A DNA stretch of 50,956 nucleotides from Nitrospinaceae bacterium (GTDB lineage: Bacteria; Nitrospinota; Nitrospinia; Nitrospinales; VA-1). The notes under the pieces are model-generated. The model was not told the DNA's origin. It did not search any database and saw nothing but the letters and a program-made list of their open reading frames with translations. This document shows, piece by piece, positions 16,741-27,082 of the stretch. The position numbers and the translations under genes were made by a program. Position 1 is the stretch's first letter; each line of letters opens with the position of its first letter. The stretch covers positions 1-50,956 of the forward strand of contig JAJDBG010000024.1 in assembly GCA_029261475.1 (NCBI GenBank). Reading direction: 5' to 3'.

Positions 16741-17574
16741 TTAGATACTCGGTTTTTGACGCATTAAAGTTACAAAGATGGAAAGGAACATTTTAAATAC
16801 ATAATACAAGGGCTTGTGCCCATGATGCATGGATTTCCCTTCTGGCTTCGGGTCCATATTAACCGGGATTTCTTTCATTTTGATCCCGCAACGATGGAGC
16901 AAGATCAAATAATCTGCATCGGGGTAATCTGGCGGATAGTAACTGCTCGCCACAAGTCGAATCGCTTTGCCCCGCAATGCCTGGAAACCCGATGTCGGGT
17001 CTGTCACCCTCTGGCGACAACATATAGATGCAAGGAGGCTGAACATTTTGATTCCCATATGCCGGAAAAACGGTGTCTTGTATTTTCCACCGTCCAGAAA
17101 ACGGGAACCAATGACCACATCCGCATCACCCGTCATCAACTCACGATGCAAATCCAAAATTTGACTCGGATCATGTTGGCCATCGGCATCAATTTGAATG
17201 ATTGAATTGTATCCGTTTTGCAGTGCATAAATGAAACCTGTCTGAAGAGCTACACCGTAACCAAGATTGTAAGGGAGTGTTATGAAGTCCACTCCCATTT
17301 CATCAAGAACACGCGCTGTGCCATCGCTTGATCCATCGTTGACAACCAGAATAGGAAACTGCGGCACTTGCTCGCGTATTCCCTCAATCACAACACCAAT
17401 ATTCTGTTCTTCATCAAACGCAGGAATAACGATGAGAGGCTTGTCCACTTTTTCGGACACCTCGGCGGGAAGAACCGAAAGGAGCGTAAGAGGATCGATA
17501 GCATCGGCCTCTTCCTCACCGGAGAAAGGACGCTTCTTTTGGCTTCCTTGTTTCATTGCAACAAGCGATTCCAT
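16741..17574 (-). CDS. Family 2 glycosyltransferase (dolichyl-phosphate-mannose-synthase-like)
   Basis: A 277-residue GT2 (GT-A fold) enzyme. After a polar N-terminus of about 45 residues comes VIPAFDEEQNIGVVIEGI, VNDGSSDGTARVLDE, then the metal-binding IIQIDADGQHDPSQI and the acceptor region VIGSRFLDGG. It should transfer a sugar from a nucleotide donor to polyprenyl phosphate at the inner membrane. It is the first gene of a minus-strand group with DUF2304, the split GT4 and perhaps tpx. Start ATG at 17574. The donor sugar cannot be deduced. Confidence 0.85.
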   Translation of the reverse strand: MESLVAMKQGSQKKRPFSGEEEADAIDPLTLLSVLPAEVSEKVDKPLIVIPAFDEEQNIGVVIEGIREQVPQFPILVVNDGSSDGTARVLDEMGVDFITLPYNLGYGVALQTGFIYALQNGYNSIIQIDADGQHDPSQILDLHRELMTGDADVVIGSRFLDGGKYKTPFFRHMGIKMFSLLASICCRQRVTDPTSGFQALRGKAIRLVASSYYPPDYPDADYLILLHRCGIKMKEIPVNMDPKPEGKSMHHGHKPLYYVFKMFLSIFVTLMRQKPSI

Positions 17575-17886
17575 TCGATAAAATTCTTAATCCAAGTTAG
17601 CTTAGAGGAATTGGGAACGCATACCCCAAAAATAAAGCAGAGGGAATCTTGCGTAATACTAATTTTTCGACAAAAACAGCAATAAACTTGAGGAAAACTA
17701 CAAATATAAGAGAATCAGAAGAATCATCCCAAATCCAGTCCAATATCCCATATATTATTCTACGTTATTCACCTGCGAATGTATAGCTTGCTCCCTAAAA
17801 TGAGAAAGACAACACTCCTGTAAACTTTAGACGGGTATCCTTATTTGCATTCCCAAATTACCTTGAAAAATTTGGGGTGTCTGACC
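17575..17886. other. Gap between GT2 and RluA genes
   Basis: No gene is seen. An 8-bp inverted repeat CCCAAATT/AATTTGGG (17852-17876) lies just after the RluA-type gene on the minus strand; it lacks a T-run there, so its role as a terminator is doubtful. Confidence 0.35.
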
Positions 17887-18561
17887 TTATTTTTTATCAA
17901 TAAAGGGCCATCCTCTCGGAGGATCTGCCACAATGCACATGGGTTCGCCAGAAACGGGATGTGCAAACTCCAGACTGCGCGCAAACAAGGCGATACGATT
18001 ATCCCGCAATTTAACGGTAGATCGGTATTTCAGGTCGCCTAAAATAGGACAGCCAGAAAATGCCAATTGCGCTCGAATTTGATGAAACCTGCCCGTCATC
18101 AACTCAATTTCCAGAATGCATGCCTTGTCCAGAATTTGCAGAGTACGGTAGGATAGCTCGGCTCGTTGGGCATGGGGCGCAGGTTTGGGGAAAACCGTCG
18201 CTTTCAAACTACGTTCCTTTTTCAAATAATGCTCAAGCTTGCCCGATTCTGGCAACAACTTGCCTTGAGCAACAGCCCGATATATTTTACGAACCTCACG
18301 TTCGCGAAATTGATGGGAAATACGCGAGGCCGCTTTCGAAGTACGTGCGAAAAGGACGACCCCGGACACAGGTCGATCTATACGGTGAAGCAAACCCAGA
18401 TAGACATTACCCGGTTTGTTGAATTTGTTTTTCAGCCACTCCTTCGTCAAGTCCAGCAAAGAAGGCTCTCCAGAGGAATCCCCTTGAACTAACAAACCTG
18501 CAGGCTTATGAACCGCGATGAGATGATTGTCTATGAACAGGATTTTTAAGTTCAAAATCAA
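17887..18561 (-). CDS. RluA-family RNA pseudouridine synthase
   Basis: A 224-residue enzyme that isomerises uridine to pseudouridine in rRNA or tRNA. The catalytic motif HRIDRPVSGVVLFA carries the essential Asp; KIYRAVAQG, RTGRFHQIR-like MTGRFHQIRAQLA and GDLKY are also present. It has no S4 domain, so it is closer to the short RluA/TruC class than to RluC/RluD. It starts at TTG 18561, overlapping the stop of the DUF502 gene by TTGA, so the two are co-transcribed. The target position is not predictable. Confidence 0.85.
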   Translation of the reverse strand: MILNLKILFIDNHLIAVHKPAGLLVQGDSSGEPSLLDLTKEWLKNKFNKPGNVYLGLLHRIDRPVSGVVLFARTSKAASRISHQFREREVRKIYRAVAQGKLLPESGKLEHYLKKERSLKATVFPKPAPHAQRAELSYRTLQILDKACILEIELMTGRFHQIRAQLAFSGCPILGDLKYRSTVKLRDNRIALFARSLEFAHPVSGEPMCIVADPPRGWPFIDKK

Positions 18562-19238
18562 TCCACATCCTGTTTCTTTTGAAACTCTTTAGTGGCAATG
18601 GGATCTACAATTCCACCAGAGATAACGTACTTCACACCCTCTTCGATCGTCATCGACAATTCGATCAACTCTTCAGGTGGAGAAAATATGAGGAATCCCG
18701 AAGTGGGATTGGGAGTCGTCGGGACAAAAACGTTGAGGACATTATCCGCAGTTTTTTTCTGAATCTCCCCCTTACTTTCGCTGGTCACAAATCCCAGCGC
18801 GTAAGCACCCCGGCGCGGAAATTCGATCAGCACCACCATATTGAACGATTTTGTATCGACCGAAGTAAAAGAAGAGACAATCTGCTTGGTACCCGAATAA
18901 ATGCGCCGGAAAAACGGGATTTTTTGAACAATCATTTCGCCCAATAACACCAGCTGTCTGCCAAAAATATTATTAACAAAAACCCCAATCAGGAAAATGA
19001 TAAACAGGGTCATAAAAACACCAATAAATGGAATCCTGTAACCCTCTGGAATGGGGACCCCCATTCTAATCAATAATTGGGTAAAGGTCGGAGAAAGCGC
19101 ATCCAAATTCCGAAACAGAAACTTCAGAATAAATAGCGTAATGGCTATTGGGAGCGTGATCAGCAATCCCGTTATAAAAATTGTTTTTAACTTTTTTTTG
19201 ACCTTAAAAAACATATCAATCCCAAAAGCGACGCTCAA
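18558..19238 (-). CDS. DUF502 inner-membrane protein
   Basis: A 226-residue protein with two strong membrane helices (about residues 20-42 and 70-95) and a C-terminal soluble beta domain. KTIFITGLLITLPIAITL, the helix with GVFVNNIFGR and the IPFFRRIYSGTKQI block are hallmarks of the DUF502 family, whose function is unknown. FVPTTPNPTSGFLIF, also a family signature, is present. The frame opens at TTG 19238; an ATG at 19214 (MFFKVKKK) is an equally plausible start because an AGGAG is 15 nt from the TTG, which is rather far. Co-transcribed with the RluA-type gene. Confidence 0.8.
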   Translation of the reverse strand: MSVAFGIDMFFKVKKKLKTIFITGLLITLPIAITLFILKFLFRNLDALSPTFTQLLIRMGVPIPEGYRIPFIGVFMTLFIIFLIGVFVNNIFGRQLVLLGEMIVQKIPFFRRIYSGTKQIVSSFTSVDTKSFNMVVLIEFPRRGAYALGFVTSESKGEIQKKTADNVLNVFVPTTPNPTSGFLIFSPPEELIELSMTIEEGVKYVISGGIVDPIATKEFQKKQDVD

Positions 19239-19768
19239 TGTGGACAGGAAATACTCCTGAAATATCTCTATTCAACTCTGCAATTCATTCTATAATCAAT
19301 ACGAAACCACTTATTTCAAAAGAGTTTTTCAAAATTAAAAACTAAATGCACCTTGGGAGGGAGGAAATCATTGTAATAGTTTCCAAACCTTATATTGTCA
19401 GAAACTTACCAATCGAGGTGAGTGTTTTGCAATTCTCCAACTACCATCCCGACATTATATTGGGGAAGTTAACTTAAGACAAGAAGCAAAAAGAACCTCG
19501 TATCACAATTAGAGAACCTTATTCATTTAGTCAGCTATAGATTAACTTTAATGTTGCCAAACACAATTTCAATACGTTATACTGTTTAACTCATTCCATA
19601 AATCATTTTTTATCAATGGCGTATGGAAATATTAATGTTGATGAAATGGTAATGATTTATTATTTGAGTTGAATCGCCTCTTGGGTTGATCCATAACCCT
19701 ATTTTTTGAATATTCCCTCCTTTACTGGCTCAATAAAATACGCACATTTTTAGAAATGAAAGCGTTAC
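19239..19768. other. A+T-rich gap between DUF502 and the helicase leader
   Basis: No coding sequence is visible in about 530 bp. It is A+T-rich and presumably holds promoters for the divergent DUF502 and helicase genes; I could not pick one with confidence. Confidence 0.3.
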
Positions 19769-19970
19769 GGGCCAATGCAGACAAAGTCTGCTGGAAAAAG
19801 AAGGATTCCCCTGTCGTATAAGGGCAGTCATTCTCTCTACAAGGTCGGCCTATTCATCACCTCCATTTATGGAGGGGCAGGCCCACACAGGCAATGTCTG
19901 TGGGAAATAGAGAAAATTTCCAGCAACTTTAAGAACAATATCTCTTAGATAATGCTGGCCTATTCACACC
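19769..19970 (+). ncRNA. Candidate tandem structured RNA element upstream of DEAD-box helicase
   Basis: Two imperfect copies of a 92-95 nt unit, 19769-19862 and 19878-19970, lie 125 nt before the helicase start. Both open with GGCC, end GGCCTATTCA(T)CACC, and contain a hairpin in the same place: GCAGAC-AAA-GTCTGC in copy 1 and ACAGGC-AAT-GTCTGT in copy 2. The stem changes are compensatory (G-C to A-U, A-U to G-U). Then come GGAA...TTCC and GGAAAT...ATTTCC hairpins. The outer (G/A)GGCC and GGCCT can pair to close a multibranch fold. No known riboswitch class is recognised. Confidence 0.45.
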
Positions 19971-20095
19971 TATTTTTTTAAGCCGGTGAACCAGATAAAA
20001 AGATTATTTTGCAAGGCTCTCTTTGTGATTTAGAACAAAGAACCTTCTCTCCATTTTTTCGCTTATTCTTTTAAAATTATATTATTAAGGAAATT

Positions 20096-21490
20096 ATGCT
20101 TACAGAATCACCTAGTATTGCCCCTGTTATTCCTATTCCCACAGTTGCGCCTTCTGCAACTTGGGAAAGTCTCGAACTCATTGAACCTCTTTTGCGTGCA
20201 GTGAAGAATGAAAAGTATGCCAGCCCCACGCCCATTCAGTCGCAAGCTATCCCCAAGATTTTAAAGGGCCGCGACTTATTGGCTTCCGCTCAAACGGGAA
20301 CCGGGAAAACAGCTGCTTTTGCCTTGCCGATTTTGCAAATCCTCGCAAACAATCCGGTTCCGCATCGCAAGAAAAGCCCACGGGCTCTTATTCTGACACC
20401 CACGCGTGAACTCGCTGTACAAATCAGCGATAGTTTTCGTGTTTATGGACGTAACCTGAAACTCAATCACACCACCATTTTTGGAGGTGCGAGTCCTGTT
20501 TTGCAAATTCGATCTTTATCTAGAGGAACAGATATTTTGGTCGCAACACCAGGGCGTTTGCTCGATCTTTTCGAGCAAGGTCATATCTCTATGGACCGCG
20601 TTGAAATGTTTGTACTGGACGAAGCCGATCAAATGCTCGACAGAGGATTTCTTCCCGACATCAAAAAAATCTACTCGACCATTCCGAATCGCCCTCAAGG
20701 TTTGCTGTTTTCAGCTACCCTGCCGAAGGAAATTCTGGAACTCACGCAGAAATTTTTGAAAGATCCACTTAAAGTTGCCGTTTCACCACCTTCCAGCACG
20801 GTAGAGAATATCGATCAACGTATCTTATATGTTGACCGCGAAAACAAAAGTGCTCTCTTACATTCTCTTCTGGAAGACGAGACCATGCACCGCGTACTGG
20901 TATTTGCACGGACCAAGCATGGTGCGAACAACTTAGCCAAACAGTTGACGAAAAGTCGAATTTTCACCGAAGCTATTCACGGTAATAAATCACAAGCGGC
21001 CAGAATGGCGGCTTTGAAAAAGTTTAAATCTGGAAAAGTTCGCGTATTGGTTGCCACCGACGTCGCCTCACGAGGCCTTGACGTTGACAGCATCTCTCAC
21101 GTCATTAACTTTGAGTTGCCAAAAGAACCTGAAAGCTACGTGCACAGGATCGGTCGAACCGCCCGTGCAGGAGCCAAAGGATCGGCTATCTCCTTTTGTG
21201 ACGCAGGCGAGCGTCCTTACCTGAAGAGGATCGAGCGCACCATCAATCGTTCCGTTCCAGTGGACTCAGACCATCCTTTCCACTCTGTTTCGGTGGCAAA
21301 CAAACGAGTCTCTGGTGATGGTGGTTCCTCCAAACGGGACAACTACCGATCCAAAGGTGGACCGTCATCTCGCTTTGCAAAACCTAAAGGCAGACGACCT
21401 GCTCAAGGGCGAGGCTATTCTGCGGGAGGCTCTAAGCCAGGAGCTGGACCCGGAGCACAAAGACGCCGAGCTTCACGACCAGCACGTTAA
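20096..21490 (+). CDS. rhlE: DEAD-box RNA helicase, RhlE-like
   Basis: A 464-residue ATP-dependent RNA helicase with all core motifs: Q motif (TPIQSQAIP near 45), Walker A AQTGTGKT, PTRELAVQ, TPGRLLD, VLDEADQMLD, SAT, then in domain 2 VLVFARTKHGANNLA, ATDVASRGLD and YVHRIGRTARAG. The C-terminal tail (about 395-464) is rich in Arg, Gly and Ser, as in RhlE proteins that use it to bind RNA. Such helicases help ribosome assembly and RNA decay, often in the cold. AAGGAA precedes ATG 20096. The long 5' leader with a tandem structured repeat suggests post-transcriptional control. Confidence 0.9.
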   Translation: MLTESPSIAPVIPIPTVAPSATWESLELIEPLLRAVKNEKYASPTPIQSQAIPKILKGRDLLASAQTGTGKTAAFALPILQILANNPVPHRKKSPRALILTPTRELAVQISDSFRVYGRNLKLNHTTIFGGASPVLQIRSLSRGTDILVATPGRLLDLFEQGHISMDRVEMFVLDEADQMLDRGFLPDIKKIYSTIPNRPQGLLFSATLPKEILELTQKFLKDPLKVAVSPPSSTVENIDQRILYVDRENKSALLHSLLEDETMHRVLVFARTKHGANNLAKQLTKSRIFTEAIHGNKSQAARMAALKKFKSGKVRVLVATDVASRGLDVDSISHVINFELPKEPESYVHRIGRTARAGAKGSAISFCDAGERPYLKRIERTINRSVPVDSDHPFHSVSVANKRVSGDGGSSKRDNYRSKGGPSSRFAKPKGRRPAQGRGYSAGGSKPGAGPGAQRRRASRPAR

Positions 21491-21502
21491 AAAAACATTT
21501 CG

Positions 21503-21525
21503 GGCGGGGTTACCTCAACCCCGCC
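21503..21525 (+). terminator. Hairpin terminator after the DEAD-box helicase gene
   Basis: A perfect 9-bp G+C-rich stem GGCGGGGTT/AACCCCGCC with a 5-nt loop lies 12 bp after the stop. Only a weak T-rich tail (GCTTTATTTG) follows. Confidence 0.55.
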
Positions 21526-21611
21526 TGAATGCTTTATTTGTAGACTGGCTTCACCATAAGGCTTGTTGAACAAAGCCCTGACCGCAGTGCCATGGCAGAA
21601 GTTTTGCCAGG

Positions 21612-21956
21612 TCATTCCCCTGAAAGAAAAGAATCCTTCTTTTCAAAGTAATAACCACAAGCCTCAATATCGTCAGGAACGGTAGGATATTTCAAACAGA
21701 GCAGAGGTTTTTCAGGCGTATCATGGACCTTGCAGGTCTTGTCCGCATTCAACTGCGAGCAAGGAACGTCCATCGAATAAAATAGATAATTGTTTTCACG
21801 ATCCTCTCCCACAACTCGAATGCCCCTGTATTTGAGATACCGCTCCAACTCTTCCCGATTGCCGTGTTGTCGCAGAGTAACGTCTCGGACCACAGTGATA
21901 TTCACCGTCTCACAACATTCCCCACATCCGTGGCATTCCCCTTTGCGGATCAACAT
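21612..21956 (-). CDS. YkgJ-family cysteine-cluster protein
   Basis: A 114-residue protein with the YkgJ (UPF0153) cysteine pattern: CHGCGECCE near the N-terminus, then CSQLNADKTCKVHDTPEKPLLC, and a further Cys in EACGYYF. The cysteines probably bind a metal or iron-sulfur cluster; the family function is unknown. The ATG at 21956 opens directly on the motif (MLIRKGECHGCG); the frame extends upstream to 22103 but that part overlaps queF in another frame and is not family-like. Encoded 13 bp after queF on the same strand. Confidence 0.78.
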   Translation of the reverse strand: MLIRKGECHGCGECCETVNITVVRDVTLRQHGNREELERYLKYRGIRVVGEDRENNYLFYSMDVPCSQLNADKTCKVHDTPEKPLLCLKYPTVPDDIEACGYYFEKKDSFLSGE

Positions 21957-21969
21957 AGCCGAGTCTCGT

Positions 21970-22371
21970 TCAATTGATCTTTTTATTTTGAGATTTTTGA
22001 GCCAAATCGTCTTTTTCTTCCATATCGTACTCAACCGTGATTGTGGTGCGAATTCCACCTCGTATATTGAATTCGCCAGCCAATTGCATCCAGACAGGGT
22101 CACAGGCTGAAACCAGGTGATCGAGTATTTCGTTTACAACTTTTTCATGAAAAGCACCTTGATCGCGGAACGACCAAAGGTACAACTTCAACGATTTCAG
22201 TTCAATACATAAAGGCCCGGGGATATAACTCAAGTTCAAGACCGCAAAATCAGGTTGCCCTGTTTTGGGGCAAAGACAAGTGAACTCGGGACACTCCATT
22301 TCAATCTCGTACTCCCTTTCCGGATTGGGATTGGGGAAAACTTCAATTTCCTGCGTGGGTTTCGTAGTCAT
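21970..22371 (-). CDS. queF: NADPH-dependent 7-cyano-7-deazaguanine reductase QueF (type I)
   Basis: A 133-residue short-form QueF that reduces the nitrile of preQ0 to the amine of preQ1 in queuosine synthesis. The signature ECPEFTCLCPKTGQPDF holds the catalytic C34 and D41; ELKSLKLYLWSFRDQGAFHE carries the NADPH-binding and H75/E76 substrate residues, and FNIRGGI follows. Length fits the unimodular type I enzymes. The tgt gene for the later base-exchange step is at 44103-45209, unlinked. Start ATG at 22371. Confidence 0.92.
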   Translation of the reverse strand: MTTKPTQEIEVFPNPNPEREYEIEMECPEFTCLCPKTGQPDFAVLNLSYIPGPLCIELKSLKLYLWSFRDQGAFHEKVVNEILDHLVSACDPVWMQLAGEFNIRGGIRTTITVEYDMEEKDDLAQKSQNKKIN

Positions 22372-22435
22372 TTTAAAAAAAATCCAAAAAAAGTGTGAAC
22401 CAACCTTGCATTTACAATATCTAAGTTTTATTAAA

Positions 22436-22462
22436 CTAGCACTTACTGAGTACGAGTGCTAG
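22436..22462 (+). promoter_or_regulatory. CIRCE operator for groESL (HrcA site)
   Basis: CTAGCACTT (22436-22444), 9 bp, GAGTGCTAG (22454-22462). Consensus CIRCE is TTAGCACTC-N9-GAGTGCTAA, so only a few bases differ. It lies 151 bp before groES, so the transcript would begin near it and the chaperonin operon should be repressed by HrcA and induced on heat shock. Confidence 0.9.
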
Positions 22463-22520
22463 TCCCCGATTTTTACCTGTATGAAAACCAAACGAGTTTT
22501 TAAAACAACTATTTGGAAAT

Positions 22521-22557
22521 AAGAGTTTTCCTTTAGAGGCTTTCAAGGAAAACTTTT
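22521..22557 (+). promoter_or_regulatory. Stable hairpin in the groES leader
   Basis: AAGAGTTTTCCTT pairs with AAGGAAAACTTTT (13 bp with a G-T pair, 11-nt loop), between CIRCE and the groES ribosome binding site, with T-rich sequence after it. It could be an attenuator or a 5' mRNA stabiliser. Confidence 0.45.
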
Positions 22558-22613
22558 AATATTTATTGTATCGACTAACAAACTGATTTTAACACTATTT
22601 TAAAGGAGAACTT

Positions 22614-22901
22614 ATGAAAATCAGACCACTTCAAGACCGACTCTTGGTACAACCTATTTTGGACAAAGAAGTCCGCAAGGGCGGAATCATCATTCCAGAC
22701 TCTGCAAAAGAACGACCTATTGAAGGCCGCGTAAAAGCAGTAGGCAAAGGCAAAATCGGTGACGACGGCAAAGCCATCGCTCTCGAAGTAAAAGTCGGCG
22801 ACAAAGTGCTTTACAGCAAATACGGCGGAACAGAGATCAAAGTAGACGGCGAAGATTTTCTCCTGATGCGAGAAGACGACATTCTGGGCATAGTAGAGTA
22901 A
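22614..22901 (+). CDS. groES: Co-chaperonin GroES
   Basis: A 95-residue co-chaperonin that caps the GroEL ring. The N-terminus [13 protein letters not shown], the mobile loop [31 protein letters not shown] and the end [13 protein letters not shown] are all canonical. AAAGGAG lies upstream of ATG 22614. First gene of a groES-groEL operon under a CIRCE operator. Confidence 0.98.
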   Translation: MKIRPLQDRLLVQPILDKEVRKGGIIIPDSAKERPIEGRVKAVGKGKIGDDGKAIALEVKVGDKVLYSKYGGTEIKVDGEDFLLMREDDILGIVE

Positions 22902-22946
22902 TTTCTGCAACTGGCTCAAAACTACATTAATTCATTTAATTTCTAA

Positions 22947-24623
<1,677 letters not shown>

Positions 24624-24651
24624 TCCATCCCACACATATAGTATTTTTACT

Positions 24652-24684
24652 AAAGCCCCGGTCTTCGGATCGGGGCTTTTTTTT
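24652..24684 (+). terminator. Rho-independent terminator of groESL
   Basis: A 9-bp stem AAAGCCCCG/CGGGGCTTT with loop GTCTTCGGAT, followed by a run of eight T. Confidence 0.92.
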
Positions 24685-24749
24685 GCAATCAATCGGTCGA
24701 TTGACTTAGCGGAATTGAAATTCTTCAGGACAGCATCAGGTCAGAAATA

Positions 24750-26918
24750 TCAGCGGGGAATATCCAACAGGAGATCGTATGAACGTTGTGCCCAGACTGA
24801 TGCCGCAGGATCAGCAGAAAAAGATTCATAAGCTTTAGAAGCATGCATGATAGCCAACAAATCATTTCCCAACTTCCTGTAAACGGTACTCACAAAAAAG
24901 TGTATCTTTGCGTCTTCCGGACTCAATGAAAAATATTTTTTAAATTCCTCAACGCAATCACCCCACTCGCCTTGATTGCAATAGGTCAAGGCGTAGAATT
25001 TTCGGGAAAGACGATGCTTTGGCTCTATGTCCATATAAGCCTTTAGATAAGGGCGAGACTCTGAAAATTTTCCAGACTGAAACAAAGTTGTTCCGAGTAG
25101 CCACTGGTAACTTGCGTTAGAAGGGTCCAAGCTCAAAGATTCTTTCCAGGCAACAATCGCCCTATCCACATTTCCAAGCTTAAAATACGCACGCCCAAGC
25201 TTCGCGTACACTTTAGGTTCTTCCGGCTTTCCAATCACATAGGCCTGCAAATGCGTGATTGCCTTTGAATAATTTTCTTCTTTAAAATAAAAATCTCCAA
25301 GCAACTTGCGCGCCCATAAATTATCCCACTCCAAAGTGACCAGCTTTTCAAGCTCTTCTTTTGCTCGCTCCACTTCACCCAATTTGAGGTAGCTGGCACT
25401 TGTGAATCGAAGGGATTCAGAATTATCTGGAAACTCTTTTCTAAATTTCAATAATCGCTGAAGAGCTTCAGAGTAACGTTCGCCTCGGAAATAATTGACC
25501 CCAATTTTATAGTCGTAACTCAAATGCCCTTTCAATTTATAATCAGGAATCAAATAAGGCGAATTGAGAAAAGTAAACAAGGCGGCAACAGACACTGTGC
25601 CAACGGCTGATCTCACATAGCGTTTGCTCTCATGCCAACTCGCAATGCGGTCGAGGGTGAAGCCGGCCCAGATAGCAAAATAAGGGAGAACAGGAATCCT
25701 GTAGCGGGCCATGATGACAATCAGCAATGCTCCCACCGCCATGCCAACGCTGTACGCGTACAGCAGGCGTCGGCGACGAAATTCTCTCATCCCCAGTGCA
25801 AACCCAACCAGGCCGAGGGAAGACATCATCCCAAAATTTGAAAGAGGCGTTTGTAGTAAAAAGGAGAATTCCTGAAATAATTTGAAATCGTAATCATCAG
25901 GAACCTGAAAGGAACAAAAGAGAAAGTAAGTTTTCCTGGCGTACAGAAAAGCCATTTCTGCTGGAGATTCGATGAAACGAGACGTTAGCATCAACAGGGT
26001 TTCACCAACTCCTAGTTGCTCGTCACCCGTAAAACGAACGGCAGGATCATAACCCATTCCTAAATGGGCGGGCTGGTTGCCTTGAAGAAACGCCGCAGAT
26101 CCTTGCGATGAGAAAAGAACAAATTTTCCCTGAACAATGTAAGCCTGAATCAAGGCCGGGAGGCAAAACAGGAATACGATGAAAACCAGGCGTTTTGAAT
26201 CCTTTGAAATGCCCGCATATACTGACTTTGGCCATGAGCAAAGCTTTTGCAACAAAAGTCTGCGCGTTTCTTTCGATGAAAATAAGGATTTGATTGAAAT
26301 GCCACTCAGAAAACCTTTCTCAAACCAGCGCAGAAAAAAAATCAGGACAAACACAAAAACAATCAAGACATTCGGTCGGCATTGGACAAATAAAGCCACC
26401 GGAATGGCAGTCGTTATCAAACGAAAACACGATGGTGACCGAGGCAACCTTATCAAAGCGTATAAAGAAGTGACCCCCAAAAAGGCGATCAAGAAAGCAG
26501 GAGATATCAACCCCTCATACATCAATACCGGACCGTGGAAATTATAAAGCAGACCGGCAATCCAGGCGGTTCTTATATTGAATTGATGCTTGCAGATCAA
26601 AAAAATGAATAGAACCGTGAGGGCACCGAAAAAAAATTGAACGCACCAAAGGATTGGCAGGTCTCTTCCCGTCACCCAATAAATGATTCCTAAAAAGTAT
26701 TTGTATAAGGGCGCAAAATGAGTGAAAGGGGCAGTGGCTAGCCAGTCGCCATTGGCAAAACTTTGCGCGCCAAGATCGAAGTGGAGAGAGTCGGTGAAAT
26801 CGTTGTAATGGTCAAAATAAGGATTTTCCTGATACTGGAAAAAGTACAAACACCGGGTAAGAATAGCAATACAGAAAATCCAAAACCCATGCCAACGAAA
26901 TTGATTTACTTTATTCAT
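24750..26918 (-). CDS. GT-C glycosyltransferase-like membrane protein with C-terminal TPR repeats
   Basis: A 722-residue protein. The first 450 or so residues hold about 10-11 membrane helices in the arrangement of GT39/ArnT-like (GT-C) glycosyltransferases, with an acidic early loop (HFDLGAQSFANGDW) where the catalytic Asp would lie and APLYKYFLGIIYW typical of that class. Residues from about 475 to the end form at least seven tetratricopeptide repeats (for example ALQRLLKFRKEFPDN, AKLGRAYFKLGNVDRAIVAW). This is the same order as the TMTC O-mannosyltransferases of animals. I chose ATG 26918 (MNKVNQF) over a TTG at 26942. The donor would be a polyprenyl-phosphate sugar; the acceptor may be a protein bound by the repeats. 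Function inferred. Confidence 0.72.
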   Translation of the reverse strand: MNKVNQFRWHGFWIFCIAILTRCLYFFQYQENPYFDHYNDFTDSLHFDLGAQSFANGDWLATAPFTHFAPLYKYFLGIIYWVTGRDLPILWCVQFFFGALTVLFIFLICKHQFNIRTAWIAGLLYNFHGPVLMYEGLISPAFLIAFLGVTSLYALIRLPRSPSCFRLITTAIPVALFVQCRPNVLIVFVFVLIFFLRWFEKGFLSGISIKSLFSSKETRRLLLQKLCSWPKSVYAGISKDSKRLVFIVFLFCLPALIQAYIVQGKFVLFSSQGSAAFLQGNQPAHLGMGYDPAVRFTGDEQLGVGETLLMLTSRFIESPAEMAFLYARKTYFLFCSFQVPDDYDFKLFQEFSFLLQTPLSNFGMMSSLGLVGFALGMREFRRRRLLYAYSVGMAVGALLIVIMARYRIPVLPYFAIWAGFTLDRIASWHESKRYVRSAVGTVSVAALFTFLNSPYLIPDYKLKGHLSYDYKIGVNYFRGERYSEALQRLLKFRKEFPDNSESLRFTSASYLKLGEVERAKEELEKLVTLEWDNLWARKLLGDFYFKEENYSKAITHLQAYVIGKPEEPKVYAKLGRAYFKLGNVDRAIVAWKESLSLDPSNASYQWLLGTTLFQSGKFSESRPYLKAYMDIEPKHRLSRKFYALTYCNQGEWGDCVEEFKKYFSLSPEDAKIHFFVSTVYRKLGNDLLAIMHASKAYESFSADPAASVWAQRSYDLLLDIPR

Positions 26919-27082
26919 TTCAAAATGACTAAAACAGGACAAGAGATAGATGAAGTGTCTCTATGTTGCTTTGCTGAAAAATGACAATATCTTTATTTAT
27001 GGAAAGGATAAATCTGGATTGTCACACTAACAAATGCCAGCCGGAGATGCCAGCGAAGAATGAATCATGAAGAAAAGCATTT

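Noticed and set aside
21315-21569. 84-codon frame overlapping the 3' end of the helicase gene
   Set aside because: It lies in another frame of the Arg/Gly-rich tail, and reads through the terminator hairpin.
22575-22919. Open frame antisense to groES
   Set aside because: Shadow of a canonical GroES with full conservation on the plus strand; no ribosome binding site.
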